A stretch of DNA of 62,594 nt from contig JBNKWA010000033.1 of the NCBI GenBank assembly GCA_050299555.1, positions 1 to 62,594 on the forward strand, read 5' to 3'. Made by a program: the position numbers and the translations under genes. Shown in pieces: positions 1 through 9,163 of the stretch. Position 1 is the stretch's first letter; each line of letters begins with the position of its first letter. A model generated the notes under the pieces. That model did not search any database. It was not told where the DNA came from and saw only the letters and a list, made by a program, of their open reading frames with translations. Source of the DNA: JBNKWA01 sp050299555 (GTDB lineage: Bacteria; Pseudomonadota; Alphaproteobacteria; Rhodobacterales; Rhodobacteraceae).

Positions 1-2321
1 ACGGCCTCGGCAGCGGGCGCTTCCGATACGTCCGATTGAGCGTGCAGGGTCTCAGGCAGCTCCGGGGCCGGGTCGGTGTCATCCTCTTGCCCGTCGGTGT
101 CGTGCAGCGCCAGAGCGTCTTGCGGCGATGCCGGTTGCTGCTCATCCTCCGTCGGGTCCGGACTGTCGTCGTTCTCTGCCACGGCGTCGCAAGCCTCGAC
201 GTCGTCGTCTGCATTGCCCGCTGGCGCAGCGGCGTCGGCAACCTCGTCGTCCTCAGCCGGGCGCGCCACTTCTGCGGCGCTTTCCGCTTCCGGCGCTGCC
301 GCGTCGGCGGCTTCGATCTCCGTCCAATCCGCTCTCGCGGTCGGTTCCGTGCCGGCTTGCTCAGCCTCGATTGCGTCTTCGGGTACAGCCGCGGCGTCGC
401 CGGCGCGGTCGGTCCTGTCGGTCGCATCCGCGACCGCGCGCTCTTGCGTGGCGTTCTCCGACCGAGCCGCCACATCGGAGGACACATCCTCGCCGGCCGC
501 CTCTGGTTGGGTGCCTTCGAAAGCCGTGTCGTCGGCTTGCGGATCATCTGCGACCGCTTCGGCCTCCGCCGCTTCGCCCTCAGGTGCTGCCGCGAAAGCC
601 TCCGCCGCTACCGCTTCACTGTCAGGCTCTTCCGCACATGCTTCCGCCGCCGCTGTCTCGGCCTCCGAATCTCCGCTGGCGGTCTCCGACTCGGCGAATG
701 TTTCGTCGGCGGACTTGTCTGGCTCGCCGGCATCCGCCGCCAAGGCCATGTCCGCCTCGACCCCGTCCGGTTCGTGCTCTTCGGACCGGGGTTCCTCGGC
801 GGCAGCCTCTGTCTCCTGCGCACCGGACTCGGGCGCGGTGGCAGCAGTCTCGGATGTCTCGACCCGAGCTTCGGCGGGTTCGTCGCCACCGTCCGCGGCG
901 GCCTGTTCCGGCGTGGCCGCACTCTTTGCGGTCGCTTCGGCCTCCGGGTCTTCGGCGACCTCCGCTTCGGATGCCACGGCGCCTGGTTCGGTGTCACCCG
1001 CCCCGGTCTGCGCCGCGATCTCGCCGCTTGCCTCGCTGGGCGTGGCGGCACCCGCCGTGGCGACCGGTTCGGCTTGCACTTCCGCGGCCGGCGCCTCGTC
1101 GGCCAAGGTCTCTTGCGGTTTGGCGTCGGCCTCGGGCTCATCCTGCGAATTCACCGCCTCTGCGGGAGCTTCCTGGATGACATCGGTCTGATCGCCTTCG
1201 GCCTCGAAGGCCTCCGCGGCCGTGCTGTCTTCCGTGGGCTCGGAGGCCATATCCGTCTCGGCCTCCATGTCCACGGCCGCCACGTAGGGTGCTGCGCGCT
1301 CGGCTTCATCGGTGGTGTTGGACGTGGCCGTGTCGGCCGGTGCGGTGGCGTCATCGACCTCCACCTCCGGCGCGGTCACCGGAAGTTCGGCTTCGCCTGT
1401 CGTGTCGGTTTCCTGGTCGGCGGGGCCGGCACTGGCCTGGAGCGGGGCATCATCTTCCGGTCGGCTCTCCGGCTCGGCCGCCGCCTGGTCCGACCGGAGC
1501 GCCTCGACATCCGCCGCGGCATCGTCGCCATCCTCGCCGGCCGCCTTGTCGGCTGCATCGTCCAAGGCATCCGGCGTCCGATCGCCCGGCGCAGGCACGA
1601 TCATCACCGGGACATCATCATCGGTCCCGGTGTCCGGCAGTGCCGTAAGGTCTCGCTCGAAGGTGGCATCGGCTTCTTCGTCGCCGGCCTCGGCTGCGAT
1701 CCGCGCCAGGGATTCCTCGGGGGTGGTGTGCTCCGCGGCCGCCTGGAGCAGCGCCGGCACGTCATCGGTGGGCGTGATCTCGAAATCGTCCTCGTCGGCA
1801 AAGCCTTCGATGACGATGGGGCTGTCCGGAACATCATCCGTTTCGGTGGCGGCATCTGAATCCGCCTCTGCCACTAGCTCAGCGGCCTCTGCCTCTGCGT
1901 CGCTCTCGATCTCGGCCTCAGCCTCAGTTTCGGCACGATCGACCGATCCGGCCTCGTCATCACCCTCTATGGACGCCGTGGCGATCGCTTCGCCGCCGTC
2001 CTCGTCCTCGGCCTCGTCGTTCCGGTCCGCCCCGGCTTCGTCGTCGGCGACAAGTTGCATCGTCGGACGCGGTGCCGGGCGAACCCTGATCGAATGTCCG
2101 TCGATCTCCACGCCCAGCGCCACGCCGTCCGAAAAGGGGTTCAACGTCTCGATCATGTCTGTGGCGTCGGCGATCACCTCGCCATCGGCGCCGGCGGCCT
2201 CGGTCAGGGACTGGAAATAGCCGACCAGCCCCCGCATGATCGCGAAGGGATTGTCGAATCCGCTCACTTCGCAACTGTACGATGCGAAGGACACCGTGAG
2301 GGCATTCGAGACCATGTTCAT
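1..2321 (-). CDS. Acidic low-complexity protein of unknown function, 3' end outside window
   Basis: The frame is open from the ATG at 2321 to the left edge (773 codons), so the C-terminus is missing. The first 75 or so residues are of normal composition and begin MNMVSNALTVSFASYSCEVS, followed by GFDNPFAIMRGLVGYFQSLTEA. I recall a similar N-terminal block in Rhodobacterales proteins of unknown function. From about residue 110 the chain is almost entirely Ala, Glu and Asp with some Thr, Ser and Pro, which predicts a long disordered, strongly negative linker; a folded C-terminal domain may lie beyond the edge. No signal peptide or membrane segment is visible. It is divergent from thiN. The plus-strand frames over this gene are Ser/Arg-rich mirror images and are not genes. 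No function is assigned. Confidence 0.8.
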   Translation of the reverse strand, partial: MNMVSNALTVSFASYSCEVSGFDNPFAIMRGLVGYFQSLTEAAGADGEVIADATDMIETLNPFSDGVALGVEIDGHSIRVRPAPRPTMQLVADDEAGADRNDEAEDEDGGEAIATASIEGDDEAGSVDRAETEAEAEIESDAEAEAAELVAEADSDAATETDDVPDSPIVIEGFADEDDFEITPTDDVPALLQAAAEHTTPEESLARIAAEAGDEEADATFERDLTALPDTGTDDDVPVMIVPAPGDRTPDALDDAADKAAGEDGDDAAADVEALRSDQAAAEPESRPEDDAPLQASAGPADQETDTTGEAELPVTAPEVEVDDATAPADTATSNTTDEAERAAPYVAAVDMEAETDMASEPTEDSTAAEAFEAEGDQTDVIQEAPAEAVNSQDEPEADAKPQETLADEAPAAEVQAEPVATAGAATPSEASGEIAAQTGAGDTEPGAVASEAEVAEDPEAEATAKSAATPEQAAADGGDEPAEARVETSETAATAPESGAQETEAAAEEPRSEEHEPDGVEADMALAADAGEPDKSADETFAESETASGDSEAETAAAEACAEEPDSEAVAAEAFAAAPEGEAAEAEAVADDPQADDTAFEGTQPEAAGEDVSSDVAARSENATQERAVADATDRTDRAGDAAAVPEDAIEAEQAGTEPTARADWTEIEAADAAAPEAESAAEVARPAEDDEVADAAAPAGNADDDVEACDAVAENDDSPDPTEDEQQPASPQDALALHDTDGQEDDTDPAPELPETLHAQSDVSEAPAAEA

Positions 2322-2444
2322 TGCGCCACCATCTTTGACAGGTTCGCCGGTTGAGGACAAACGCCACACCCCCCCGGGGTACATCAAGTGCACCGCCAGA
2401 GAACGAATCTCAACAATCGCCCCACGTCGTTAGCAAGGCCCCCA

Positions 2445-3131
2445 ATGGCGCGTATAATGTTCGAAACCGACGTCGGCGCGACCATTCTCGGCGCGGCTCC
2501 GGTATCGCGGCGGCTGATTGCCGATGCACTGACGCTTGCGCCGGCGCTTTTCGCTGCCGACGGCGGCGCCCGCAAGGCGCTCGGACTTCACCACCCATTA
2601 CGTGCGGTCATAGGTGACCTCGACTCCCTGACTAGTGCTGAAACTTGGCGGAAATCTGGCACCGAAATCGTAAGGATTTCGGAACAGCAGACGACCGATT
2701 TCGAGAAATGTCTTTATACCATTCGTGCGCCGCTGGTCATCGGGGCGGGGTTCCTCGGCGGCCGGATCGACCATCAACTCGCCGCATTGGGTGCCCTGGT
2801 CGCGCACCGCGAGGCACCGGTGATCTTGATCGGCGCCCGCGACGCGGTGATGCATCTCGACCGCCCGATCAGCCTGCGGCTGCCCAAACGCACGCGCCTG
2901 TCCCTGATGCCGCTCCTGCCGGTCACCGGCACCCTCTCCGAGGGGCTGCGCTGGCCGGTCGCGGGGCTTCACCTGACCCCCGGGGGCCGCAGCGGCGTGT
3001 CCAACCAGACCACCGGGCCCCAGGTTCGTATCGGCGTTGACGGGCCTGGCTGCCTGCTGATCCTGCCGGTGCAGCGCCTGGCCGATATGGTCCGGGCGGC
3101 ACGCGCTGCCTTCGATGGTTCGGCGCGCTGA
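2445..3131 (+). CDS. thiN: Thiamine pyrophosphokinase
   Basis: Transfers pyrophosphate from ATP to thiamine to give the cofactor thiamine diphosphate in the cytoplasm. The family motifs are in order: AADGGARKAL near residue 40, GDLDSL near 57, TDFEKCLY near 84 and GGRIDHQLAAL near 105. The C-terminal part with GLRWPV and GVSNQ matches the thiamine-binding domain of the family. I chose the ATG at 2445 because AAGG lies upstream at a usable distance and because the extra N-terminal residues of the longer frame (from 2388) look non-coding; 2457 is also possible. At about 228 residues it has normal length. It stands alone, with no other thiamine genes nearby, but thiamine diphosphate is the cofactor of the acetolactate synthase encoded at 22667. 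Confidence 0.92.
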   Translation: MARIMFETDVGATILGAAPVSRRLIADALTLAPALFAADGGARKALGLHHPLRAVIGDLDSLTSAETWRKSGTEIVRISEQQTTDFEKCLYTIRAPLVIGAGFLGGRIDHQLAALGALVAHREAPVILIGARDAVMHLDRPISLRLPKRTRLSLMPLLPVTGTLSEGLRWPVAGLHLTPGGRSGVSNQTTGPQVRIGVDGPGCLLILPVQRLADMVRAARAAFDGSAR

Positions 3132-3162
3132 TCGCCGGCAGGCAGCGGCATCACCGCGCTTG

Positions 3163-3441
3163 TCAGTCTGGCGAGGTCCGGCGGCTGCCGCCACGGCGCC
3201 GCGCCGGCTGTGCCGCCCGCTCCAGCCCCTCGCGCAGTACCGCGGTCATGGGGTGATCGGGATGGTCGGCACCGTAGTGCACCATCAGCCGGGTCAGCGC
3301 GTCGCGGATATCGGCCTCGCTTGGCAGGCTCAACGCCCAGTCGAGGAAGATCGTGCGGCACTCCGCCGGGCTGATCCCGGCGATCCTGTAGGATTCGTAG
3401 ACCAGCCCCTTGGGATCGACCGCCAGCCCGCCTTTCATCAT
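3163..3441 (-). CDS. Small conserved protein of unknown function
   Basis: A 92-residue protein beginning MMKGGLAVDPKGLVYESYRI and continuing with AGISPAECRTIFLDWALSLP. The pattern of a short acidic stretch, ECR and FLDWALSLP, then MVHYGADHPDHPMTAVLREGL, is one I recall as a conserved Rhodobacterales family without a known function. The longer frame to 3555 adds a Cys/Ser-rich stretch that does not look real. GGGAG lies about seven bases before the ATG at 3441, and the next codon (3438) is also ATG. The tail is Arg-rich. The gene faces thiN and lies just downstream of the deacetylase gene on the same strand. Confidence 0.7.
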   Translation of the reverse strand: MMKGGLAVDPKGLVYESYRIAGISPAECRTIFLDWALSLPSEADIRDALTRLMVHYGADHPDHPMTAVLREGLERAAQPARRRGGSRRTSPD

Positions 3442-3567
3442 GCCCACTCCCGACCAACCCTGGTGCCCTGCACCGGGGACGCAACAGAACACGCAGGCGA
3501 TCCTGTGCCGCGCCGAACCCGAAGATAGCGCGGCGGCGGCGCTCGCCACAAACAAGGAGGCGACCTG

Positions 3568-4479
3568 TCAGGCGTCGAAAGCGCGCCGCGCCTCCTGAAA
3601 CAGGATCGCGTGGCGCCGCGCGAGGGCAATAATGTCGTTATCGTAGCCACCGCCGAGAACGCCGGCGAGTGGCACGCCACGTGTGCGGGCGGCGGCAATC
3701 ACCAGCCGGTCGCGGGCGGCAAGCCCGGCATCGGTCAGCGCCAGCCGCCCGAGGCGGTCGTCCTGGTGCGGGTCGACGCCGGCATTGTAGAAGACCAGCT
3801 CCGGCCGGGCGGCATCGAAGGCGCGTTCCAGCGCGGCGGAGACGGCGCCGAGGAACCCGGCGTCGTCGGTGCCGTCGGGCAGCCCCACATCGAGGCTCGA
3901 GCGGGCCTTGCGCGCCGGGTAATTGCGCGCCGCATGCACCGACAGCGTGAAAACCCCCGGCTCGGCTGCGAATATGGCCGCCGTGCCGTCGCCCTGGTGC
4001 ACGTCGAGATCGACAACCAGGACCCGCGACAGCCGCCCCTCGTCGAGAAGCGCCCGGGCAGCCACGGCGACATCGTTGAAGACGCAATAGCCGGCCCCTC
4101 CCGACGGACCGGCATGGTGCGAGCCGCCAGCCGCATTCAGGGCCAGCCCATGGTCCAACGCCAGACAAGCGGCCAGAAGTGTTCCGCCGGCCGAAAGCCG
4201 GGCGCGGCGGGTCACGGCGGGCGTATCGGGCAGGCCGATGGCGCGGGTTTCCTCCGGGCGGCAGGCATTATGGAACACCCGATCGACAAAGCCAGGATCA
4301 TGCACGGCGGAAATCTGGGCAAAGCCGGCGGGCCCGGGCGCGATGGTGCCGCCCTCGACGGGCAACAGGCGCTGCTCGACCAGAACCTGCCGAAGGTAGC
4401 CGTATTTCGACATCGGGAAACGGTGGCGGGCCTTCAGCGGCGCCACGTAGTCGGGGTGCCAGACGACCGGTGGGCTCAT
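3568..4479 (-). CDS. Histone deacetylase family protein (acetoin utilisation AcuC-like)
   Basis: A 303-residue zinc-dependent deacetylase of the class II HDAC/acetylpolyamine amidohydrolase fold. The catalytic His pair is seen in GGSHHAGPSG, the zinc-binding Asp and His in VVDLDVHQGDGTA, and a further active-site region in YNAGVDPHQDDRLGR; the chain ends with the usual GVLGGGYDND segment. Bacterial members remove acetyl groups from small amines or proteins; the substrate here cannot be read from sequence. The ATG at 4479 overlaps the stop of glnE by four bases (ATGA), so translation is probably coupled. The longer upstream frame is a shadow of glnE. Confidence 0.88.
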   Translation of the reverse strand: MSPPVVWHPDYVAPLKARHRFPMSKYGYLRQVLVEQRLLPVEGGTIAPGPAGFAQISAVHDPGFVDRVFHNACRPEETRAIGLPDTPAVTRRARLSAGGTLLAACLALDHGLALNAAGGSHHAGPSGGAGYCVFNDVAVAARALLDEGRLSRVLVVDLDVHQGDGTAAIFAAEPGVFTLSVHAARNYPARKARSSLDVGLPDGTDDAGFLGAVSAALERAFDAARPELVFYNAGVDPHQDDRLGRLALTDAGLAARDRLVIAAARTRGVPLAGVLGGGYDNDIIALARRHAILFQEARRAFDA

Positions 4480-7283
4480 CGGCCGGCGGCCCGGGCAAGG
4501 ACCGCGTCGATCACCGCGGCGCTCCCGTCCGCGGCCTGGGCGAGCGCGGCCTGAAGTGCCGAAACGCTGGGCTGTTCCGTCAGCTTCAGGACAAAGGCGG
4601 TCAGCCCGGCGCCGGCGGTATCGGGATCGAAGGCGGTGTCGGTGGCAAGCCGGCTGACCTGCTGCATGACGTGGTACAGGGTCAGCGCGGCGGCCAGGAT
4701 TTCGGCCTCTTCCGCGGCCAGCCAGCCGGCCGCGGCCAGCGCTGGCGCCATGGCGCGTGGCGAGACGGCGTCGACACCCGGCGCCAGCAATGCGCCGCCC
4801 TGCAACAGCAGCTCCACATCGAGCATGCGCCCGGATCCAAGCTTGACCTCCCACGGATCGGCGTTGGCCTTGGCATTTGCCTCGGCCAGACGCCGGCGCA
4901 TGTCGACGAGATCGGCAGCGGTTGCAACGGGGTCCCGGGGCTTGGCCCGCACTTCTGCGAGCACCTGTGCCACCTGCCTGCCGACGGCCGGCACGCCGCC
5001 GCAAACCCTTGCCCGCGTCAGCGCCAGATGCTCCCAGGTCCAGGCCTCTTCGAGCTGATAGCGGCGAAAACCGTTCAGGGCCACGGCGACGGGCCCCTGG
5101 CGACCGGAAGGGCGCAGCCGCATGTCGACCTTGTAAAGATCGCCCTCGGCCGTGGGCGCGGTTAGCGCGGAAACCAGCGCCTGGGTCAGCCGGGCATAGT
5201 ACTGGCGCACCGGCAGGGGCCGGCGACCCTTCGACTGCTCGGCCTTGCCTGAGTCGTAGATGACGATCAGGTCCAGGTCCGAGGTAGTCGTCATCTCGCG
5301 TGACCCCAGCTTGCCCAGCGCCAGGATCGCCGCGCCGCGGCCGGGCGGCTTGCCGTGCCGGGTGGCGAACTCCGCCACCACGGCCGGGTAGAGCGCACCC
5401 AATGTGGCGTCGGCCAGGTCCGAAAGCGCCGCTGCCGTCTCGTCCACCGTGGCAACGCCGGACAGGAGCTGCACACCGAGGCGAAAGCGCTGTTCCTTGG
5501 CGATCCGCCGCAGCGCATCGAGTGCACTTTCATAGTCGGCCTCGGCAGCGATCGCCGCCTTCATGCGCCGGGTGAGAGACGAGGCGGATTCGGCCGTCGC
5601 GTAGAATCCCCGGCCGATCACGGCGTCGAACACGCCGGCGTTGCGCCCGAGATACCGCGCCAGGCTCGGGGCCGTGGCGCAGATGCTGGCCAGCAGATCG
5701 AGAAGCGACGGGTTGGCCTGGAACAGGGAAAAAAGCTGCACGCCGGCCGGCAGCCCGCGCATGAAGGCATCGAAGCTTGCCAGCGCCGCATCCGGGTCCG
5801 CCGCCCGGGCCAGCCGCTCCGCGATCTCCGGCTCGATGCGAAGAAAGATCGAGCGCGCCCGTTCGCTGCGCATGGAAGGCAGCGCATGCCAGCTTTCGGC
5901 AATCCGGGCGGCCCGCTCCGGATCGGCGAAGCCGCCCCATTCGGGGCTGCCCACGGTGGTGAGTGGCCGCGAATGGTCGAAGAACGGCTCGGTCAACGCT
6001 CCGACTTGTGCAAAGCGCTCCTCCAGGGTGGTGCGGAACGCCGCGACATCGCTCTGGCCCATGAAGGCGGCAAGCCGCACAAAACCCTCGGGCGTGGTCG
6101 GCAGGCGGTGCGTCTGGGCATCGTCCAGCATCTGCAGCCGGTGCTCCAGCAGGCGAAGCGCGCGGTACTGCCCGCTGAGATCGGCGCAGGTGGCCGCCGG
6201 CACCCAGCCCTTTTCGGTCAGCGCCGAGAGCGCTGCCAGGGTTCCGCGCTGCCGCAGCGACGGATCGCGGCCGCCGCAGATGAGCTGGCGGGTCTGGGTG
6301 AAGAATTCGATCTCGCGGATGCCGCCCTGACCCAGCTTCACATCGTGGCCGTCAAGGCGGAAGGGCCCGGGCCGCCCCTTGTGCTCGCGAATCCTCAGCC
6401 GGATGTCATGGGCATCGTCGATGGCAGCGAAGTCGAGGTGCCGGCGCCAGATGAACGGGCGGACGGCTTCCAGGAACCGCTCGCCGGCGGCAATGTCGCC
6501 GGCGGCAGGACGCGCCTTGATCAGTGCCGCGCGTTCCCAGGTGCGGCCGAAGCTCTCGTAATACTGCTCGGCAGCGTCGATGCCGATGCAGACCGGCGTG
6601 ACGGAGGGATCGGGCCTGAGCCGCAGATCGGTACGAAAGACATAGCCGCCATCGGTCACTTCCGAGAGCAGCTTGACCAGCTTCTGGTTGACGCGGATCA
6701 GCGCCGCGCGGGCATCGCGATAGTCGCCCTCCGAATAGGCGGCCTCGTCGAACAGCATGATCAGGTCGATATCCGAGGAGTAGTTGAGCTCGCCGGCGCC
6801 CATCTTGCCCATGGCCAGCGCCACCAGCCCGCCATCGGGGGCCTCGCTGTCGGGCAGCTTTCCCCGCGCCACTTCGGCCGCAACCAGGGCCGAGATCGCC
6901 GCCTGCACGGCGGCGTCGGCAAGCTCGGTTAGCGTGCCGGTGACGGTTTCCAGCGGTGCGGCGCCGCCGAGATCGGCCAGCGCCACCAAAAGTGCGGTCC
7001 GCCGCTTGGCGGTGCGAAGGGCGGCCGAAAGCGCTTCGATGCCGTCGGATGGGGGCAATGCCCGGGCGTCGGCCAGAGCCACGGACAGCGGCTGGTCCAG
7101 GGTACCCGCCAACCACTCCGCCTCGCGACCGAGCAGGCCGGCAAGATAGCTCGAGCAGCCGGCCGCGCCCCGCACGAGGTCACGAAACGCCGCCGGCGCA
7201 CCGGGATAGAGCGCCGCAGCGTCATCACCGCGCGCAGGCTCATAGGTGATCGGTGTGGCGACGATGGCATCGGTCCAGCCCAT
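4476..7283 (-). CDS. glnE: Bifunctional glutamine synthetase adenylyltransferase/deadenylylase
   Basis: A 935-residue enzyme that adds AMP to glutamine synthetase, or removes it, in response to PII protein and glutamine. It has the expected duplicated layout: an N-terminal deadenylylase nucleotidyltransferase domain with the metal motif YSSDIDLIMLFD near residue 170, and a C-terminal adenylylase domain with TSDLDLIVIYD near 665. LRPSGRQGPVAV and WTWEHLALTRARV are typical of the second domain. Length is normal for alphaproteobacterial GlnE. No strong ribosome site precedes the ATG at 7283, so the exact start is less sure than the identity. It lies 80 bases downstream of degP and overlaps the deacetylase gene. 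Confidence 0.95.
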   Translation of the reverse strand: MGWTDAIVATPITYEPARGDDAAALYPGAPAAFRDLVRGAAGCSSYLAGLLGREAEWLAGTLDQPLSVALADARALPPSDGIEALSAALRTAKRRTALLVALADLGGAAPLETVTGTLTELADAAVQAAISALVAAEVARGKLPDSEAPDGGLVALAMGKMGAGELNYSSDIDLIMLFDEAAYSEGDYRDARAALIRVNQKLVKLLSEVTDGGYVFRTDLRLRPDPSVTPVCIGIDAAEQYYESFGRTWERAALIKARPAAGDIAAGERFLEAVRPFIWRRHLDFAAIDDAHDIRLRIREHKGRPGPFRLDGHDVKLGQGGIREIEFFTQTRQLICGGRDPSLRQRGTLAALSALTEKGWVPAATCADLSGQYRALRLLEHRLQMLDDAQTHRLPTTPEGFVRLAAFMGQSDVAAFRTTLEERFAQVGALTEPFFDHSRPLTTVGSPEWGGFADPERAARIAESWHALPSMRSERARSIFLRIEPEIAERLARAADPDAALASFDAFMRGLPAGVQLFSLFQANPSLLDLLASICATAPSLARYLGRNAGVFDAVIGRGFYATAESASSLTRRMKAAIAAEADYESALDALRRIAKEQRFRLGVQLLSGVATVDETAAALSDLADATLGALYPAVVAEFATRHGKPPGRGAAILALGKLGSREMTTTSDLDLIVIYDSGKAEQSKGRRPLPVRQYYARLTQALVSALTAPTAEGDLYKVDMRLRPSGRQGPVAVALNGFRRYQLEEAWTWEHLALTRARVCGGVPAVGRQVAQVLAEVRAKPRDPVATAADLVDMRRRLAEANAKANADPWEVKLGSGRMLDVELLLQGGALLAPGVDAVSPRAMAPALAAAGWLAAEEAEILAAALTLYHVMQQVSRLATDTAFDPDTAGAGLTAFVLKLTEQPSVSALQAALAQAADGSAAVIDAVLARAAGR

Positions 7284-7363
7284 GGCCCGAAGGTGCGGGC
7301 CAGCGCGGCGGGGGTCAAGATGCCAAGGTCACCGCAAGGCAGCGCCCGCCAGCTGGGTCCGGC

Positions 7364-8812
7364 TCAGCCCTCGGGCGAGAGGGCGACGAAACGCGGCTGA
7401 CCGCCGCGGCGCACAAGGATCAGGACCGACTTGCGGCCTGCCTCGCTCGCCGCCTTGAAACGCTCCTTCACCTCGGCTGCGCTGACCACCTTCTGCTGGC
7501 CGATCTCGGCAATGATGTCGCCTTCCCGCAGGCCCTTCTCGAACGCCTCCGAGGACTCGTCGACGGCGACGATGACCACACCGGTGGTGTCCGGCTCGAC
7601 GGCAAACTGCTCGCGCAGCGGCGGCGTCAGCGCCGACAGCGTCATGCCGAGGACGCTCAGCTCCACGGGATCGGACTCCGGCACGCTGTCGATCGCCGCC
7701 TCGGCCGCTTCCCGGCGGCCCAGCGAGACCAGCAGCGTCTCGGTGCCGTTGTCGCGGTAGACGACCACCCGGACGGCCTTGCCGACCTCGGTGTCGCCAA
7801 CCATGCGCACCAGCTCTCGCGTATCGGCAACGTCCTTGCCGTCGAAGCTGACGATGACATCGCCCGAAAGGATGCCCCCGTCCTTGGCCGGTCCGTCCGG
7901 CACATCGGTGACCAGCGCGCCGGCGACCTTGTCCAGACCCAGCGCCTCGGCAACATCCGGGGTCACGTTCTGGATCGAAACACCAAGCCAGCCGCGCCGC
8001 GTCTCGCCGAATTCCTGAAGCTGCTCCACCACCTTGGAGACCACCGCGGAGGACATGGCAAAGCCGATGCCGATGGAGCCGCCATTGGGGCTGAGGATTG
8101 CGGTGTTGACGCCGATGACCTCGCCGGCGGTGTTGAACAGAGGCCCGCCGGAATTGCCGCGGTTGATCGCGGCATCGGTCTGGATGAAGTCGTCATAGGC
8201 GCCCTGCAGCGCCCGGTTGCGGGCCGAGATGATGCCTGCGGACACCGAAAAGCCCTGTCCCAGCGGGTTGCCGATGGCGATCACCCAGTCGCCCACCCGG
8301 GCGATGTCGCTGTCGCCGAAATCGACGAAGGGCAGGGCATCGTCCGGTTCCACCTTGAGAAGCGCGATATCGGTGCGCGGGTCGGTGCCGATCACCCTGG
8401 CCGGCATGTTCCCCGGCCCGTTGTTGAATTCGATGGTGATCTCGTCGGCACCGTCGATGACGTGATTGTTGGTGACGATGTAGCCGTCGGCGGAAACGAT
8501 GAAGCCCGAGCCCAGCGCCGACCCGCGGCGCTGCTGCCTCTCCTGTCCGCGTTCGCGGTCCATGAAGTCGCGGAAGAAATCCTCCAGCGGCGAGCCCTCG
8601 GGCACGATCGGCCCGGGCTGCGCGGTCTGGGCGATGACCGTGGAGGTGGAGATGTTGACCACGGCGGGGCTGATCTTCTCGACCAGATCGGCAAAGCCCG
8701 CCGGGATCGGCTGGGCGACAACCGGGGGGACGCTTCCGAGAACCACGGCTGCTCCCAAAAGCGCCGCGCCAGCGAGGTGCCGTACACTCCGCGCAGGAAC
8801 GAGTTCTGTCAC
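7364..8812 (-). CDS. degP: Periplasmic serine protease of the DegP/HtrA family
   Basis: A 482-residue protease/chaperone for misfolded envelope proteins. Residues 1-34 form a signal peptide ending VVAQ. The trypsin-like domain carries the triad: His117 in TNNHVID, Asp148 in RTDIALLKV and Ser221 in GNSGGPL. Two PDZ domains follow, around residues 260-350 and 385-475, with GWLGVSIQ opening the first. The start is a GTG at 8812 with an excellent ribosome site, AAGGAGG six bases upstream. It follows hflK, hflC and DUF2065 on the same strand, an order I recall from other alphaproteobacteria, which suggests shared envelope quality control. DegQ or MucD naming would also be acceptable. Confidence 0.93.
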   Translation of the reverse strand: MTELVPARSVRHLAGAALLGAAVVLGSVPPVVAQPIPAGFADLVEKISPAVVNISTSTVIAQTAQPGPIVPEGSPLEDFFRDFMDRERGQERQQRRGSALGSGFIVSADGYIVTNNHVIDGADEITIEFNNGPGNMPARVIGTDPRTDIALLKVEPDDALPFVDFGDSDIARVGDWVIAIGNPLGQGFSVSAGIISARNRALQGAYDDFIQTDAAINRGNSGGPLFNTAGEVIGVNTAILSPNGGSIGIGFAMSSAVVSKVVEQLQEFGETRRGWLGVSIQNVTPDVAEALGLDKVAGALVTDVPDGPAKDGGILSGDVIVSFDGKDVADTRELVRMVGDTEVGKAVRVVVYRDNGTETLLVSLGRREAAEAAIDSVPESDPVELSVLGMTLSALTPPLREQFAVEPDTTGVVIVAVDESSEAFEKGLREGDIIAEIGQQKVVSAAEVKERFKAASEAGRKSVLILVRRGGQPRFVALSPEG

Positions 8813-8977
8813 GAGATCCTCCTTAGTGCGGCAAGGTGCCCGGGGCGGGCCCGCACCGTGCCGGTTTGCCTGAACAATCTGCGTTGGGCGGCCCCGCCTG
8901 CAAGTGCCGGTGAGTCGGGCCGGAATAACGCTTGCGTGAGCTACTATGCCAAAACGACGCTCGTTGCACGCTTCGCG

Positions 8978-9163
8978 TCACGATCGCGCCACGGCAACGA
9001 GGGCGACACCGACCGCCACGATGCCCAGTCCGACCACCCGCAAACGCTCGGGCGGGATCGAGGAAAGCGCCTGAAGCAGGCTCTCCAGCCGCGTCGGCAA
9101 GAGCGCCAGCACCAGTCCCTCGACCACCGCGACGAAGCCAAGCCCGAAAAGCAGGTCACTCAA
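8978..9163 (-). CDS. DUF2065 (YjeT-like) small membrane protein
   Basis: A 61-residue protein with two hydrophobic helices (about residues 4-22 and 42-59) separated by a short loop containing PPERLR, as in the DUF2065/YjeT family. The ATG at 9163 overlaps the end of hflC by eight bases, so the two are probably translated together. Members of this family commonly sit beside hflK and hflC, so a link to that membrane complex is an inference from context only. Nothing in the sequence indicates an enzymatic role. Confidence 0.85.
   Translation of the reverse strand: MSDLLFGLGFVAVVEGLVLALLPTRLESLLQALSSIPPERLRVVGLGIVAVGVALVAVARS

Noticed and set aside
36..2220. Plus-strand frames of up to 607 codons over the first gene
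   Set aside because: They are Ser- or Arg/Gly-rich mirror images of an acidic Ala/Glu/Asp gene on the minus strand, which has a normal N-terminus and an unbroken frame.
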